From NCBI GenBank assembly GCA_001464935.1, contig LNEL01000047.1, positions 1-64,000 of the forward strand: a DNA stretch of 64,000 bases. Reading direction: 5' to 3'. Positions within the stretch are counted from its first letter, which is position 1. Each line of letters starts with the position of its first letter. Shown here in pieces: positions 18,825 to 26,215 of the stretch. The notes beneath the pieces were generated by a model. The model did not search any database, was not told the origin of the DNA, and saw only the letters and a program-made list of their open reading frames with translations. The position numbers were made by a program, and so were the translations under genes. This DNA comes from Gammaproteobacteria bacterium Ga0077536 (lineage in GTDB: Bacteria; Pseudomonadota; Gammaproteobacteria; Ga0077536).

Positions 18825-19355
18825 ATGCGCTTCATCGTTCCGCTCGCGATCTTCATCGTGCTTGTGGTGGTGCTCGCGGTCGGCCTCAAACTCGATCCGC
18901 GCTACGTGCCCTCACCACTGATCGACAAGCCGGCCCCCGAATTCTCGCTGACGCGCCTTGCCGATCCGACGGCGCCGATCGCGCGCGCCGACCTGCTCGG
19001 CCGGCCGCTGTTGCTGAACGTGTGGGCATCGTGGTGCAGCGCCTGTCGCGTCGAACATCCGCTGCTCGTAGACCTCGCCCAGCGCGAAGGGATCGAAATC
19101 ATCGGCCTCAACTACAAGGACACGCGGCCGGACGCCGCCGCGTGGCTGAAGACGCACGGCGACCCTTACCGCGACTCGATCTTCGATCCCGACGGCAAGC
19201 TGGGCCTGGATCTCGGCGTCTACGGTGTGCCGGAAACCTTCGTGCTCGATGCGCAGGGCGTGATCCGCTACAAGCAGGTGGGTCCGCTGACGCCCGACAT
19301 CTGGCGTGACGAGATCAAACCGCTGCTGGCCCAGTTGAAGACGGACGCGCCATGA
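18825..19355 (+). CDS. ccmG: Thiol:disulfide oxidoreductase CcmG/DsbE
   Basis: A 176-residue thioredoxin-fold protein with one N-terminal membrane anchor. The active site is WASWCSACRVEHP and the cis-Pro region is YGVPETFVLD. It keeps apocytochrome cysteines reduced in the periplasm. It follows ccmF by 5 bases and overlaps ccmH by four. Confidence 0.94.
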   Translation: MRFIVPLAIFIVLVVVLAVGLKLDPRYVPSPLIDKPAPEFSLTRLADPTAPIARADLLGRPLLLNVWASWCSACRVEHPLLVDLAQREGIEIIGLNYKDTRPDAAAWLKTHGDPYRDSIFDPDGKLGLDLGVYGVPETFVLDAQGVIRYKQVGPLTPDIWRDEIKPLLAQLKTDAP

Positions 19356-19807
19356 AGCCGCTGTTGCGTGCCATGGTGTTGTGGCTGGCGGTCGGCGTCG
19401 CGCAGGCCGCCGACACGCCGTTCGAATTCCAGGACGCCGAGACCGAGCGCCGGTATCAGAAACTCGCCGCCGAATTGCGCTGTCTCGTCTGCCAGAACCA
19501 GTCGCTCGCCGATTCGCACGCGGATCTCGCGCAGGACCTGCGCGACGAGGTCTACCGCATGCTCAACGACGGCAAGACCGACGAGGAGATCGTCGGCTTC
19601 CTCGTCGAGCGTTACGGCGACTTCGTGCTGTACCGTCCGCCGGTGGCCGGCATCACTTACCTGCTGTGGTTCGGCCCGCTGCTGTTGCTCGCAGGCGCGG
19701 GCGTCGTGTGGTGGCGGATCGGGCGCGCGAAAGCGCCGGTGCAACCCGACGCCGATGAAGCAGCCGCGATCGCCGCCCTGACCGGCCACCGGAACGACCC
19801 CCCATGA
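19352..19807 (+). CDS. ccmH: Cytochrome c maturation protein CcmH (CycL-type)
   Basis: A 151-residue protein with a signal peptide, the redox motif LRCLVCQNQSLADS, and a C-terminal membrane helix near residues 100 to 120. It works with CcmF and CcmG in reducing the apocytochrome. The short CcmH is separate from the TPR protein CcmI that follows, unlike in E. coli, where the two are fused. Confidence 0.94.
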   Translation: MKPLLRAMVLWLAVGVAQAADTPFEFQDAETERRYQKLAAELRCLVCQNQSLADSHADLAQDLRDEVYRMLNDGKTDEEIVGFLVERYGDFVLYRPPVAGITYLLWFGPLLLLAGAGVVWWRIGRAKAPVQPDADEAAAIAALTGHRNDPP

Positions 19808-21033
19808 TTTTCTGGATCCTCGTCACGATGCTGCTCGCCGGCAGCATTCTTTACGTCGCGGCCAGCGCGCGACGCAGCCGGCACGAACCCGGCGAATCGG
19901 CAGCGTCGATCTACGCCGGGCGCAGTGATGAACTCGCGTCCGACCTCGCCGCCGGCACGCTCGACGCCGCACAGCTCGACGCGGTCACCAGCGAATTGGC
20001 CCGCAACGCGCTGCACGAGCTGCCGGCTGCCACGGCGCCCGCCGCCGCCGGTGCCGTGGGGCGGCGCGGCGCATTCGTGCTGCTGACGGCGCTGCTGCCC
20101 CTGATCGCCGTGCCGCTGTATTTCGAGCTCGGGACACCGGCGCTGATCAATCCCGCCGCACCGACCGCGCCGGCGAACGAACACATGACGATGGGCCAGA
20201 TGGTCGAACAGTTGCAGCAGCGCATCGACAGCAATCCGGACGACCCTGAAGCGCGCCTGTGGATGGCGCGCGTGATGATGGCCACCGAGCAGTACGGACA
20301 GGCGGTCGATCAGTACGCGAAAGTCGTGAGTCTCGTCGGCGACAAGCCCGAGGTGCTCGTGCAGTACGCCGACGCGCTGGCGATGCTGAACGGCGGCCGC
20401 ATGGCGGGCCGCCCGCTCGAACTCGTCGAGCGCGCACTCACTGCCGAGCCCAATCACATCACAGCGCTGTGGCTCGCCGGCCTCGCTGCCCAGGAAGCGG
20501 CCGACATTCCGAAAGCGCGCAGCTACCTGCAGCGCGCGCGGGCCGCGAGTCTCGCCGCGCATCAACCGACCGACGAACTCGACACGCAGCTGGCCGCGCT
20601 CGACGGCGCGCCAGCGCCGGCGACGGCTGACGCCGCGCCCGTAGTCGAGAGCGCGGCGACGCCGCCGCCGGCCGCCGCTGCCGGCAGCCCGTCGTTTGCG
20701 GTGCAGATCGCCGTCGATCCCGCGCTCAGCGGCAAGTTCGGCGATGACGCGATGCTGTTCGTCGTGGCCAGGATGCCAACCGGCATGCCGATGCCGCTCG
20801 CCGTGCAGCGCCTGCCCGCCCGCGGCTTTCCGCTGACCGTCACGCTCGACGACAGCATGGCGATGGCGCCAACGGCGAAGCTCAGCAGCGCCACGGAAGT
20901 CGAGATCATTGCGCGCATCAGTCTCGCCGGGCAGCCGATTGCCGCCAGTGGCGACCTGCAGGGCCGCGTGGGGCCGCTGCCGGTCAACGGCGCCGCCGAG
21001 GTGTCCGTGCTGATCAACGAAGTCGTGCCCTGA
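19804..21033 (+). CDS. ccmI: Cytochrome c biogenesis TPR protein CcmI
   Basis: A 409-residue protein with two membrane helices (residues about 2 to 20 and 90 to 110) around a short cytoplasmic loop, then TPR-like repeats (residues about 130 to 265), an Ala/Pro-rich linker, and a C-terminal beta domain. CcmI binds apocytochromes and passes them to CcmFH. It is the last gene of the ccm operon and overlaps ccmH by four bases. Confidence 0.9.
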   Translation: MIFWILVTMLLAGSILYVAASARRSRHEPGESAASIYAGRSDELASDLAAGTLDAAQLDAVTSELARNALHELPAATAPAAAGAVGRRGAFVLLTALLPLIAVPLYFELGTPALINPAAPTAPANEHMTMGQMVEQLQQRIDSNPDDPEARLWMARVMMATEQYGQAVDQYAKVVSLVGDKPEVLVQYADALAMLNGGRMAGRPLELVERALTAEPNHITALWLAGLAAQEAADIPKARSYLQRARAASLAAHQPTDELDTQLAALDGAPAPATADAAPVVESAATPPPAAAAGSPSFAVQIAVDPALSGKFGDDAMLFVVARMPTGMPMPLAVQRLPARGFPLTVTLDDSMAMAPTAKLSSATEVEIIARISLAGQPIAASGDLQGRVGPLPVNGAAEVSVLINEVVP

Positions 21034-21111
21034 CACGCCGGTGCAGCGCCTCGCGCGAGCACCCTCGGCCAGGCACGCACCGGCGAGGATGATCCGCGCC
21101 TCTGCTCCCGC

Positions 21112-21636
21112 ATGCTGACGCCGCCCGAGCCACGCGGCGACCGGGCCGCATCCGCGGTCGAACTGGCGGCACCGAACCCGTGGTGGCCGCAGATCTTCAA
21201 GCAGGAAAGCGTGCGGCTGTGCCGCGCGCTGCACTGCCAGCCCGACATGCTCGAGCACATCGGCAGCACCGCCGTTGCCGGGCTCGTGGCGCGCCCTGTC
21301 GTCGACATCGCGATCGGCACGGGGCCCTGCGCACCACTCGACACGATCGCCGCCATCGTCGATCTCGGCTACGCGTCACTCGGCGCCACCGCCGATCCCG
21401 CTCGCCTGCTGTTCCGCCGTCGGCACAGCCAGTCATTCGACCTCGAAGTGATCGAGTTCGGCGGCGCGCGCTGGCGCGATCATCTGCTGCTGCGCGATTA
21501 CCTGCGCGGCAGGCCCGCGGCCTGCGCGCGCTACGCGGCCGACAAGCGCGCTGCGACCGCCGACGGCGCGACCTATGCCGCCGCCAAGGCCGCGGCGCTC
21601 GAAGCCCTGCTGACGGCCGCGCGCACAGCCGGCTGA
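21112..21636 (+). CDS. GrpB/UPF0157 family protein
   Basis: A 174-residue protein of the GrpB-like nucleotidyltransferase-fold family. The core signature HIGSTAVAGLVARPVVDI matches the family, with RDHLLLRDYLR further on. Function in bacteria is unknown; a nucleotidyltransferase role is suggested by fold only. It sits 78 bases downstream of ccmI on the same strand and is probably independent of cytochrome maturation. Confidence 0.85.
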   Translation: MLTPPEPRGDRAASAVELAAPNPWWPQIFKQESVRLCRALHCQPDMLEHIGSTAVAGLVARPVVDIAIGTGPCAPLDTIAAIVDLGYASLGATADPARLLFRRRHSQSFDLEVIEFGGARWRDHLLLRDYLRGRPAACARYAADKRAATADGATYAAAKAAALEALLTAARTAG

Positions 21637-21771
21637 ACAGCGCCCGTGCTCCGAGGCGCGGCGGCGGCGCCGCGCGATGCATTCCGCTTGAGCCTGCGCA
21701 ATAAACACCACCCCCGCCTTTGCTAGCGTGCAGGTCATGACATCCGTCCATGACACAAAGGGCTACGCAGC

Positions 21772-22260
21772 ATGCTTCACGAAGTCTCCGGCGACATTCT
21801 CCTGACCAACGCACAGGTCATCGCGCACGGCGTCGCGCCGAACGATCCGTTTCATCAGGGCCTGGCCCTGCAGCTGCGTGAACAGTGGCCGGCGCTCTAC
21901 AAGGACTTCCGACACTACTGCCAGACACAGCACCCGAAGGCGGGCAGCCTGTGGACGTGGATGGGTGCGTCCGGCAAGCGCATCGTGTGCCTGTTCACGC
22001 AGGACGGCGCCTACGAGCATGGCGCCAAGCCCGGCAAGGCGAGCGTGCATCACGTCGGTCATGCGCTGCGCGAACTGCACAAGCTCGCCGTCGACGAAGG
22101 CTTCACGAGCATCGCCGTGCCGCGTCTCGCGACAGGTGTCGGTGGTCTCGACTGGCAGGACGTGCAGCCGCTGATCGCGCAGCATCTGGGCAGTCTCGAC
22201 CTGCCGGTGGTCGTCTACACGACCTATCACGCCGGGCAGACCGCCAAGGAACCCATCTAG
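21772..22260 (+). CDS. Stand-alone macro domain protein (ADP-ribose binding)
   Basis: A 162-residue protein that is a single macro domain. It has GDILLTNAQVIAHGVAPND at the start, a variable loop PFHQGLALQLRE, and VPRLATGVGGLDWQDV, which matches the ADP-ribose phosphate loop. Relatives of this type (TARG1/DarG-like) remove ADP-ribose from proteins or nucleic acids. No DarT-like toxin gene is next to it, so a toxin-antitoxin role is not supported here. Confidence 0.85.
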   Translation: MLHEVSGDILLTNAQVIAHGVAPNDPFHQGLALQLREQWPALYKDFRHYCQTQHPKAGSLWTWMGASGKRIVCLFTQDGAYEHGAKPGKASVHHVGHALRELHKLAVDEGFTSIAVPRLATGVGGLDWQDVQPLIAQHLGSLDLPVVVYTTYHAGQTAKEPI

Positions 22261-22345
22261 GGATTCAACGTTTCCTTAATGTGACGCCGTCCACGTGGCG
22301 GCTTGCAGACATCAGCTGAGACAAGCTTGAGCAAGGAGTACAGCA

Positions 22346-22765
22346 GTGAAGAAGAGTCAACGCATGAGCCGCAGCGCCGTTATCGGCCTCGCGGCAATCA
22401 CCACGTTCGCGTTCCAGGCCGCCGCCAGCGCGGCGGATGAGGCAGTCGAAGCGTCCGGCAAAGCCCGCTTCAATCAGTACTGCGCGGTCTGTCACGGCAC
22501 GGGCGCAAAAGGCGACGGCCCGTTTGCGAGCCTGCTGACGAGCAAACCGGCAGACCTGACGATGCTCGCGAAAGCCAACAACGGCGAGTTTCCGTTCGGC
22601 CGCGTCTACGACACGATCGACGGCCGCAACATGCTGAAGGCGCATGGCACGACCGACATGCCGATCTGGGGTCAGGAAATGAAGGACGACGGGATCGGCG
22701 GCGAAACCGAACTGCGCGGCCGCCTCGTCGAGACGGTGATGTACCTGCGCACCATCCAGCAGTAA
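22346..22765 (+). CDS. Periplasmic c-type cytochrome (single heme)
   Basis: A 139-residue protein with a signal peptide (residues 1 to about 30) and one heme site CAVCH at 46-50. The likely axial methionine is Met105 in TTDMPIWG. Its layout closely matches the cytochrome at 31715-32137: the heme site is at the same residue number and both have VY-x-TIDGR and MPIWG. The two are paralogues. It may carry electrons for the quinohaemoprotein at 26216-28072, but that is inference. The start has AGGAG 7 bases upstream. Confidence 0.9.
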   Translation: MKKSQRMSRSAVIGLAAITTFAFQAAASAADEAVEASGKARFNQYCAVCHGTGAKGDGPFASLLTSKPADLTMLAKANNGEFPFGRVYDTIDGRNMLKAHGTTDMPIWGQEMKDDGIGGETELRGRLVETVMYLRTIQQ

Positions 22766-22781
22766 GCCGGGTTGCGGGGGG

Positions 22782-22799
22782 GGCCGCACGCGGCCCCTC
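22782..22799. terminator. GC-rich hairpin between convergent genes
   Basis: GGGGCCG pairs with CGGCCCC around a four-base loop in the 45-base gap between two converging genes. There is no T-run, so it may act as a 3' end stabiliser as much as a terminator. Confidence 0.5.
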
Positions 22800-22810
22800 G
22801 CCTTCCGAGC

Positions 22811-23104
22811 TTACGGCAGCTCTTCGATGTACGAGCGCGCGATCGGCGTCTGGACGTACAGCTTCTTGCCCGCGACCGACGCCCAGAAATAGTAGTAGCC
22901 GCGATCCGGATCGCTGGTCACCTTGCCGTCGAGGACGTCCCAGCTCTTCGCGTGTTCGCCGTCGGCGTAGGTCACGCGATAATCCCCTTCGAGCCAGGTC
23001 ACGCCGAGGCGCGCGAGCCTGTTCTGCTGCTCTTCCGAGCAACCGCCGGCCGCGATCAGCAGCGGCAACAGCACCACGATCGCTGCCATTCTCGTCACTT
23101 TCAT
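22811..23104 (-). CDS. Small lipoprotein of unknown function
   Basis: A 97-residue protein starting MKVTRMAAIVVLLPLLIAAGGCSEEQ, a clear lipoprotein signal with the lipobox AAGGC at residues 18-22. The mature part contains DYRVTYADGEHAKSWDVLDGKVTSDPDRGYYYFW. I do not recognise a family. It converges on the cytochrome c gene and lies 51 bases downstream of the nuclease gene on the same strand. Confidence 0.75.
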   Translation of the reverse strand: MKVTRMAAIVVLLPLLIAAGGCSEEQQNRLARLGVTWLEGDYRVTYADGEHAKSWDVLDGKVTSDPDRGYYYFWASVAGKKLYVQTPIARSYIEELP

Positions 23105-23155
23105 CCCTGCTTCTCCTGAGTCTGTGGCGCTGCCGTCGGCGGCGCCGGCGTTGAA

Positions 23156-23680
23156 TCAATACCCCCGGCCGCTGCGATGCAGGCGGCGATGGACCCACGG
23201 CGGCACGGGCTTGTCATCACGCCACAGGCCGCGTCGCGCCGCACGCGCCGCCTGCTGCAGGCGCGCGAGTTCGCGATCGTCGGGCGCGAATTTCTCGTTC
23301 CACCACGCGAGCCCGGCGCCGACGATCTCGCGGCTTGCCGAACGGCCGTTGACGAAGATTTCGCCGACTTCGCGCGCATGCGTGCGATCGCCGTTGAGCC
23401 GCACGCGCACCGTGCGGCCTGCAATCAGCTCGCGCATGAATGCGTGGGCGGCACGACTGTGCGCCTGCGCCGGCCAGTCGCGGTTCGCGCGTTCGGGCGC
23501 GTCGACGCCGTAGAAGCGCACACGCAGGCTGCGCCCGGCGGCCGTGGCGACGACTGCCGTATCGCCGTCGGTGACCGACACGACACGCCCTTCGATCCAT
23601 TCATCGGCCGCTCCGCAGACCGCGACCCAGCACAGCAGCGCAGCGGCGACTGCGAGGCGGCAGAGGCCGCGTGCCGTCAT
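23156..23680 (-). CDS. Secreted thermonuclease-family protein (SNase fold)
   Basis: A 174-residue protein with a signal peptide (to about residue 25) and a staphylococcal-nuclease fold. TDGDT supplies the metal-binding Asp, RFYGVDAPE the catalytic Arg and Glu, and LAWWNEKF the C-terminal core. It probably cuts DNA or RNA in the periplasm. Its ATG overlaps the stop of the methyltransferase gene upstream by four bases. Confidence 0.88.
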   Translation of the reverse strand: MTARGLCRLAVAAALLCWVAVCGAADEWIEGRVVSVTDGDTAVVATAAGRSLRVRFYGVDAPERANRDWPAQAHSRAAHAFMRELIAGRTVRVRLNGDRTHAREVGEIFVNGRSASREIVGAGLAWWNEKFAPDDRELARLQQAARAARRGLWRDDKPVPPWVHRRLHRSGRGY

Positions 23681-24414
23681 GCCGTGCGACCGGGCTTGCG
23701 CAACAGGTTCACACGCATCGGCGCCTTGAAGCGCGCCCCATCGGGGCCCGCCTGCGCGTCGAAGCGTCGGCGCACCTCGGCCAGGGTGTCGGCACTCAGC
23801 ACGTGGCGGGTGTGGGTCGCGCCGAGAATGAGGCGGTCGAAGGTGGCGAAATCGGGAAAGTGCACCGGTGCATTGAAGAAAATCTCGTCGTCCGACAGGA
23901 ACAGACCGGCGCTGACGGCCGACGCAATCGCGTCGAACGCGGCCTGCCGCACGCGCTGCTCGTCGTGGAACAGCTTCAGGATGTCATTGAACGGGCCAGC
24001 AAAGATCGGCTCGGACAGGTAGGCGTACCCGCCCGGCTTCAGCACGCGCGCGATTTCGCGCAGGGCCGCCGCCATCGAGTCGACCGGCACGTGGTGCAGC
24101 GACTTGAACATGAACGCGACATCGAACGTCGCGTCGTCGGCCGGAATGGCCTCGGCGCCGGCGAGCCTGAAGTCGACGTTCGGCAGATCCGTCAGCTGCA
24201 GGTTCTTCGCATGCTGGATTTCGTCGACCTCGAGCGCGGTGACGTGGCGTCCGGGGCCCCCCTGTGCGAGCAGGCGCGTGAGCTCGGCGCGGCCGCAGCC
24301 GAGCTCGAGCAGGCGTTTGCCGTCGAGCTCGAGGACACGTTCGATCACCTGACGTTCAGGACAGGTCTGGTCGATGGGCGTTATCGACAGGCGGAGGGTC
24401 ACGGCTGCGCTCAC
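23677..24414 (-). CDS. Class I SAM-dependent methyltransferase
   Basis: A 245-residue methyltransferase of the Methyltransf_11 kind. The SAM motif I is LELGCGRAELTRLLA, motif II VTALEVDEIQ, and post-motif block FDVAFMFKSLHHVP. The substrate cannot be told from the sequence. It precedes the nuclease gene with a four-base overlap. Its promoter region lies downstream, in transcription order, of a minus-strand terminator at 24489-24521. Confidence 0.82.
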   Translation of the reverse strand: MSAAVTLRLSITPIDQTCPERQVIERVLELDGKRLLELGCGRAELTRLLAQGGPGRHVTALEVDEIQHAKNLQLTDLPNVDFRLAGAEAIPADDATFDVAFMFKSLHHVPVDSMAAALREIARVLKPGGYAYLSEPIFAGPFNDILKLFHDEQRVRQAAFDAIASAVSAGLFLSDDEIFFNAPVHFPDFATFDRLILGATHTRHVLSADTLAEVRRRFDAQAGPDGARFKAPMRVNLLRKPGRTA

Positions 24415-24488
24415 GGGGTGTCCTTGCAGGGGAGGTCGGTCAGTCGCCGAGCATAACGCAGCGCACCGCCGGCCGCCCCGAGGGCCCC

Positions 24489-24521
24489 AAAAAAAGAGGC
24501 CCCGACCGGGAGGTCGAGGCC
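24489..24521 (-). terminator. Strong intrinsic terminator, minus strand
   Basis: On the minus strand GGCCTCGACC (24521-24512) pairs fully with GGTCGGGGCC (24507-24498, one G-U pair) around the loop TCCC, followed by TC and seven Ts. No protein gene on the minus strand lies upstream of it for over 1.3 kb, so it must end a non-coding transcript. Confidence 0.85.
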
Positions 24522-24555
24522 TACGCTTACGCGCAAAGCTAACTTGGGAATGTGC
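24489..24555 (-). ncRNA. Candidate FNR-activated small RNA
   Basis: A predicted transcript of about 67 bases on the minus strand. It is framed by an FNR/Anr-type box at 24591-24604, a -10-like TAACGT at 24568-24563 and a strong intrinsic terminator. The box centre lies 41 to 42 bases before the predicted first base, the class-II activator spacing. The RNA would have an unpaired 5' part (start GCACAUUCCCAAGUUA), a small hairpin (GCTT/AAGC, 24525-24539) and the terminator stem. No open reading frame with a Shine-Dalgarno is visible. The design resembles FnrS-type RNAs, but I see no sequence identity to them. Confidence 0.6.
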
Positions 24556-24590
24556 GGAACAAACGTTACGGATTCCCGGCCCGGCCGGCG

Positions 24591-24604
24591 TTGACCTGGA
24601 TCAA
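24591..24604. promoter_or_regulatory. FNR/Anr-type binding box
   Basis: TTGAC-CTGG-ATCAA differs from the FNR consensus TTGAT-N4-ATCAA by a single base in one half site. It is positioned for class-II activation of the minus-strand RNA. The divergent hydrolase start codon is 243 bases away. Confidence 0.65.
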
Positions 24605-24846
24605 GGGGAGCAGCCGGGCGCCCTCGTCGCGCCAGCGTGATGCACCCGAATGGCGCGCGCGCCGCCTTTTCACGCAGCGTCCGGTGGGTGTCCCGGCGCC
24701 AATCCGGTCGCGAATCGTGCTGGCGAACCTCAGGCCGTTTCTGGCTCCGGGAATTTTATTCATTCAAAACATATCGTTGCAGACGGATCGACAAATCTGG
24801 CAGATATATTGCGTTGCACAAACCAGCTGTCACCGAGGGCCGGACG

Positions 24847-25812
24847 ATGATCACCCACCGTGTGTTGCACCTGTGCCTGGCCTTGCTCCTGGGCCTGCTC
24901 GTGACGCTGGCCAGCCAGGCGGCGGACACCAGCCGGATGCCGGGCCGGCTGTATGCCGTCGGCGACCATCGCCTCCACCTGTACTGCGAGGGCCAGGGCG
25001 CCCCGACGGTGGTGTTCGAAAGCGGGCTGGGCGGGCTCGGCGTCGAGTGGATGGACCTGCTGCAACGGGTCTCCCGCACCTCGCGTACCTGCCTCTACGA
25101 TCGCGCCGGTTACGGCTGGAGCGAGCCGGGCCCGCTGCCGCGCACCGCCGGCCGCGCGGCCGACGAACTCGACGCCCTGCTCGCCGCCGCCGGCATCGAC
25201 GGCCCGCTGCTGCTCGTCGCCCATTCGTTCGGCGGCTATGTCGCACAGGTGTACGCGCGCCGCCATCCGGCGCGGGTCGCGGGTCTGGTGCTCGTCGATT
25301 CCTCGCACCCCGCCCAGCTCGCGCAGTTCCCGGTGCGTCGCGGCAGCTATTGCGTCGCGCTCGAGGAAGGCTACCCGATGCGCATGGATCTCAGGCCCCA
25401 TCTGCCGCGCGGTTATCCGGCCGCCTGGCGGCAGGTCGCGCGGCATCTGCTGCTGGAGGCGGAGACGGCGCGCGCGCAGTTGTCCGAACTCTGCAATTAC
25501 GCCCGGAGCGCGCAGGAAGCCGGCGGTGACGGCACGCCGTTCCCCGCCGTGCCGCTGATGGTGCTCAGTCGGGGGCGAGCCGAGTTCGCCGACACGCCCC
25601 GCGGCCGCGCCCAAGAGGCCGCCTGGGCCGGGCTGCAGCGCGGGCTGGGCCACCTGACCCCGACCGGCTTGCAGCGGATCGCGCAAGCGAGCGGACATCA
25701 CGTGCATCTCGACGAACCGCGGCTGGTCGTCGACACCACGCTCGACTCGCTGCTGGTCGCGCGCCACGCCGGGGAATCAGCCGGTGGGACTCGGTTCGCA
25801 TCGGACCCCTGA
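24847..25812 (+). CDS. Secreted alpha/beta hydrolase
   Basis: A 321-residue protein with an N-terminal signal peptide (LCLALLLGLLVTLASQAA, cleavage near residue 26). The nucleophile elbow AHSFGGY, the oxyanion region FESGLGGLG, and the late histidine in ASGHHVHLDEP give a complete catalytic triad pattern. The start at 24847 was chosen because it places the signal peptide at the N-terminus; upstream in-frame codons are not conserved-looking. Substrate unknown; it belongs to the proline iminopeptidase/esterase-like group. Confidence 0.85.
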   Translation: MITHRVLHLCLALLLGLLVTLASQAADTSRMPGRLYAVGDHRLHLYCEGQGAPTVVFESGLGGLGVEWMDLLQRVSRTSRTCLYDRAGYGWSEPGPLPRTAGRAADELDALLAAAGIDGPLLLVAHSFGGYVAQVYARRHPARVAGLVLVDSSHPAQLAQFPVRRGSYCVALEEGYPMRMDLRPHLPRGYPAAWRQVARHLLLEAETARAQLSELCNYARSAQEAGGDGTPFPAVPLMVLSRGRAEFADTPRGRAQEAAWAGLQRGLGHLTPTGLQRIAQASGHHVHLDEPRLVVDTTLDSLLVARHAGESAGGTRFASDP

Positions 25813-25932
25813 CAGGCGCGCGTCGTGGCGCCACCCATCAGGCTTGCTTATCGCGGCGACAAGAAATCGCAACTTCCGTTGTGCGGGCCAGACTCTAAGC
25901 TGTCGTCACACCTTGAGTCCGGGAGTGACCAC

Positions 25933-26124
25933 ATGGCCTTGAAGAAAACAATGACATTCGCCGTCGTGCACTTCTGCGTGGCGTTCAGCGTCGCCTCGCT
26001 GTTGACGGGCAGTGCGTTGGTCGGCGGCCTGATTGCGCTCGTCGAACCGGCCATCAACACCGTCGCGTTCTATCTGCACGAGCAGGCGTGGCGCGTGGCT
26101 GGCCATCGCGCCGCGCCCGCGTGA
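25933..26124 (+). CDS. Small membrane protein, DUF2061 family
   Basis: A 63-residue protein (MALKKTMTFAVVHFCVAFSVASLLTGSALVGGLIALVEPAINTVAFYLHEQAW) with two hydrophobic segments. The pattern EPAINTVAFYLHEQAW is typical of DUF2061 proteins, inner-membrane proteins of unknown role. GGGAGTG lies 6 to 12 bases upstream of the ATG as ribosome site. It converges on the dehydrogenase gene with a hairpin between. Confidence 0.82.
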   Translation: MALKKTMTFAVVHFCVAFSVASLLTGSALVGGLIALVEPAINTVAFYLHEQAWRVAGHRAAPA

Positions 26125-26161
26125 GCGGCAGTGCCCGCCCCTCCCCCCGGGGAACGGACGA

Positions 26162-26189
26162 GCCCGGATGCGATGCAACGCATCCGGGC
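26162..26189. terminator. Perfect 11-bp hairpin between convergent genes
   Basis: GCCCGGATGCG pairs perfectly with CGCATCCGGGC around a six-base loop, with no T-run on either strand. It lies between the ends of two converging genes and probably ends or protects both transcripts. Confidence 0.6.
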
Positions 26190-26215
26190 GGCGCCACGCA
26201 CACAGACGAAACGAT

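Larger units (their letters stand above)
24415..24846. other. Intergenic region holding the candidate sRNA
   Basis: Between divergently transcribed methyltransferase and hydrolase genes. Besides the FNR box, RNA and terminator there is a lower-GC stretch around 24750-24800 (ATTTTATTCATTCAAAACATATC) that is a likely promoter area for the hydrolase gene. No protein gene is supported. Confidence 0.6.

Noticed and set aside
21772..22260. DarTG-type toxin-antitoxin system
   Set aside because: The macro-domain protein stands alone; no DarT-like ADP-ribosyltransferase is next to it.
24847..25812. FNR box as an activator site for the hydrolase gene
   Set aside because: The box is 243 bases from the start codon and no -10 element lies at the right distance on the plus strand; the minus-strand geometry fits much better.
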